Assembly: GCA_013433145.1 (NCBI GenBank)
Contig: CM024180.1
Span: 1,054,001 to 1,118,000, forward strand
Length of the DNA: 64,000 nt
Direction: 5' to 3'
From: Ascaris suum
Lineage: Eukaryota; Nematoda; Chromadorea; Rhabditida; Ascarididae
Positions 62,311 through 64,000 of this stretch are shown here, one piece after another (position 1 is the stretch's first letter; every line of letters starts with the position of its first letter). A program made the position numbers and the translations under genes. The notes beneath the pieces were generated by a model. The model saw only the letters and a program-made list of their open reading frames with translations. It searched no databases and was not told the DNA's origin.

Positions 62311-63429
62311 ATGCCCTTGTCATTTGCAAAAGACGAAATCAATTCCTTCTTAGCTTTTAATATTTTCGCTATTGTTTTGCTCACGAGTATTTGATCGGTG
62401 CATGAGGATCAATGGTATGAAAGGATTTGGATCAACGCTTCAAAAATTTTCGTTCCGATCGCTCGCATTGCTGACCCAAATGCCATCTATTGCATAAGTT
62501 CCTTTCTTTTATAATGTTTCGTTTCTATTGCAAATTTTCTGATGGTGATTAAAAGTATGATTTTTGTACAGCACAAAGTTTTTCATCTAAATCATCTCAA
62601 TACAAAAAACCACTTCCAATTTTATTGCATCTGAAAGGAAGCAATTTTTTTTTTTTTGAGAGCTGTTAAGAGTTTTTTTTTTTCATTCGTTAAATCAAAT
62701 CTTCGATGAAAAAAATTTGCATAAATAATTATAAAAAACAGATGAAAAAGAAATTGAATCGCAAAAAAAAAAGTTTTTATTCGCATATATCACTAGATAT
62801 TCGCCCATAATGAATGAATATACATCTATGCAAATAAATCAGATGTTTTTTTTTTTTTTTTTTTTTTTCAAGGATGGCTTCTAGATTGGATGCAAAAAAA
62901 AAAAAAAAAATTCCTTTAAAATATTATGGAGGAGAAAATTTTCGAGAATTTTTCCTTTTTCGGAATGATTGAGTGTGGTATCATATTTAGCGAATCGGTT
63001 ACTCATCGCTTCGATTAGTGTAATAGCCGAAATTTGCGAAGAGAAAATAAAAGCACAATAACTAAATATTTGATATATTTCAAAGCTTCCATTCGTATGG
63101 GATTTTTTTTTTTTTTGTTACAACCAGTCGGCTGCAAATTTATTGGCGTTTTATCATTGAAAACACACCGCAATGCTTACATTATACATTTGGTATTTCT
63201 AATTAATAAAACGAATAATGAGTGCACAAAATCGCTCAAAAAAATTTGCAGTTGAATAAATTGCAAGCAATTTTAAGCAAAGAGTGTTATAAGCTACGGA
63301 AACAAAAATGAAAAATTTCTTTCATTATTTTAAACAAACATTGAGTATGTAATTAGAGATTATACCACAAACAGCAACTCTGATTAGGGGCTCCCACTTT
63401 GGTTATGAGCGCCACTTCTCAATGCCCAT

Positions 63430-63490
63430 AGAGAGAGAAAGAGAGAGAGAAGGGGAGAGAGGGAGGAGGAGCGGGAAAGAAAGGAGAGAG
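63430..63490. repeat. GA-rich tract
   Basis: Purine-only run of GAGA and GGGAGA blocks producing an Arg/Glu-rich false frame at 63422-63703. Confidence 0.9.
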
Positions 63491-64000
63491 GCGAAGAAGA
63501 TCAGTGAAAAAGAAAGCCGACAAAAACTCTACCAATGGTTCTTCAAGAATATTGGCAGTTCATTAGATTATGAGAAATGGCAAACGTCAAAGATTGGTAT
63601 TAATCAAGCAAAAATATTATATGAAAACTATAGACACAGGTGTAAAAAAATTTCCCCAAAATCGTTTATAAGCGAGAATATTTACGCGAAGCGTTCAAAA
63701 TGAAACCAATAAATAAATTAGAAAAAAAAAGCAAAAATAAAAGAGAGATATTAGCAAAAGAATATTATAAATCCACCAGGTATATTAAATGAATGCACAA
63801 AAAAAAATCATAACAACTAAATAATTGTTTGAGTTATTAAGAAGTAAAGATGAGAGCATAAAAATCGACAAAGCGATAAAAATCAAATGAATGCGAATGA
63901 ATCGACGCAGCTTTTTGAATATTTTCATTTCTTGAATTTTTTTTTTTTGCTTAATTTTTCGTAAATTTGGAAAATGCTCTCAGTATTAATTGTGCTCATT

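Larger units (their letters stand above)
58506..64000. other. AT-rich DNA with simple repeats at the right edge
   Basis: No supported gene. A 63-codon plus frame (59172-59363) of hydrophobic residues ends next to AATAAATAAATAAATAA, but Phe/Leu-rich frames are expected from T-rich DNA. A C run at 60735-60753, a cryptically repetitive AGTAATA block at 61740-62310, T runs at 62848-62869 and a GA-rich tract at 63430-63490 are present. Confidence 0.55.

Noticed and set aside
63422..63703. A 93-residue plus frame rich in Arg and Glu
   Set aside because: Its first third is a GA-repeat translation, and the rest has no recognisable features.

Overview
This is a eukaryotic, AT-rich (roughly one-third GC by eye), intron-rich stretch of animal DNA. 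It is most likely from a nematode. The two coding exons of the G-protein beta subunit match my memory of Caenorhabditis elegans GPB-1 at all but about three of 89 residues. That includes an Ala where vertebrate and insect versions carry Gly in the segment HWASDSRN. I cannot name the species. Long introns, (TA)n arrays, poly-C runs and worn non-LTR retrotransposon pieces of at least two kinds (RTE-like and CR1/Jockey-like) suggest a large, repeat-rich genome.

Two genes are well supported, both on the minus strand. (1) The 5' part of the heterotrimeric G-protein beta subunit gene (gpb-1): first coding exon 20557-20613 and second coding exon 2158-2367, separated by an 18.2-kb intron. The remaining WD40 exons lie beyond the left edge. 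A GC-richer block at about 20.9-22.2 kb just upstream of the start codon is the likely promoter and 5' leader. (2) A complete concentrative nucleoside transporter gene (CNT, SLC28 family) in 11 coding exons between 47061 and 37278. All exons join in frame to a 662-residue protein that carries the family's nucleoside- and sodium-binding motifs.

Region by region: 1-2157 is the next gpb-1 intron; 2368-20556 is gpb-1 intron 1 with microsatellites; 20.6-22.2 kb is the gpb-1 5' region. From 22.2 to 37.3 kb lies non-coding sequence with GC-richer islets: an RTE reverse transcriptase remnant at 22.5 kb, a spliced-looking non-coding exon at 26.2 kb, a G-rich islet at 31.0-31.4 kb, and exon-like frames at 33.7 and 35.0 kb. 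SLC28 fills 37.3-47.1 kb, with a reverse-transcriptase scrap in its intron 7. From 47.1 to 64 kb is mostly AT-rich non-coding DNA with a CR1/Jockey-like RT remnant at 48.2-48.6 kb, a 36-bp minisatellite at 49 kb, exon-like minus-strand frames at 54.5, 56.2 and 58.2 kb, and simple repeats. Most other open frames are chance products of A/T-rich or (TA)n sequence.

The two named genes are not functionally linked as far as the sequence shows. One acts at the inner plasma membrane in receptor signalling, the other imports nucleosides with sodium or protons. I found no tRNA, rRNA, CRISPR or bacterial feature, and no clear undescribed system. The most useful leads are the orphan exon-like frames and the strong strand asymmetry of the left 30 kb.
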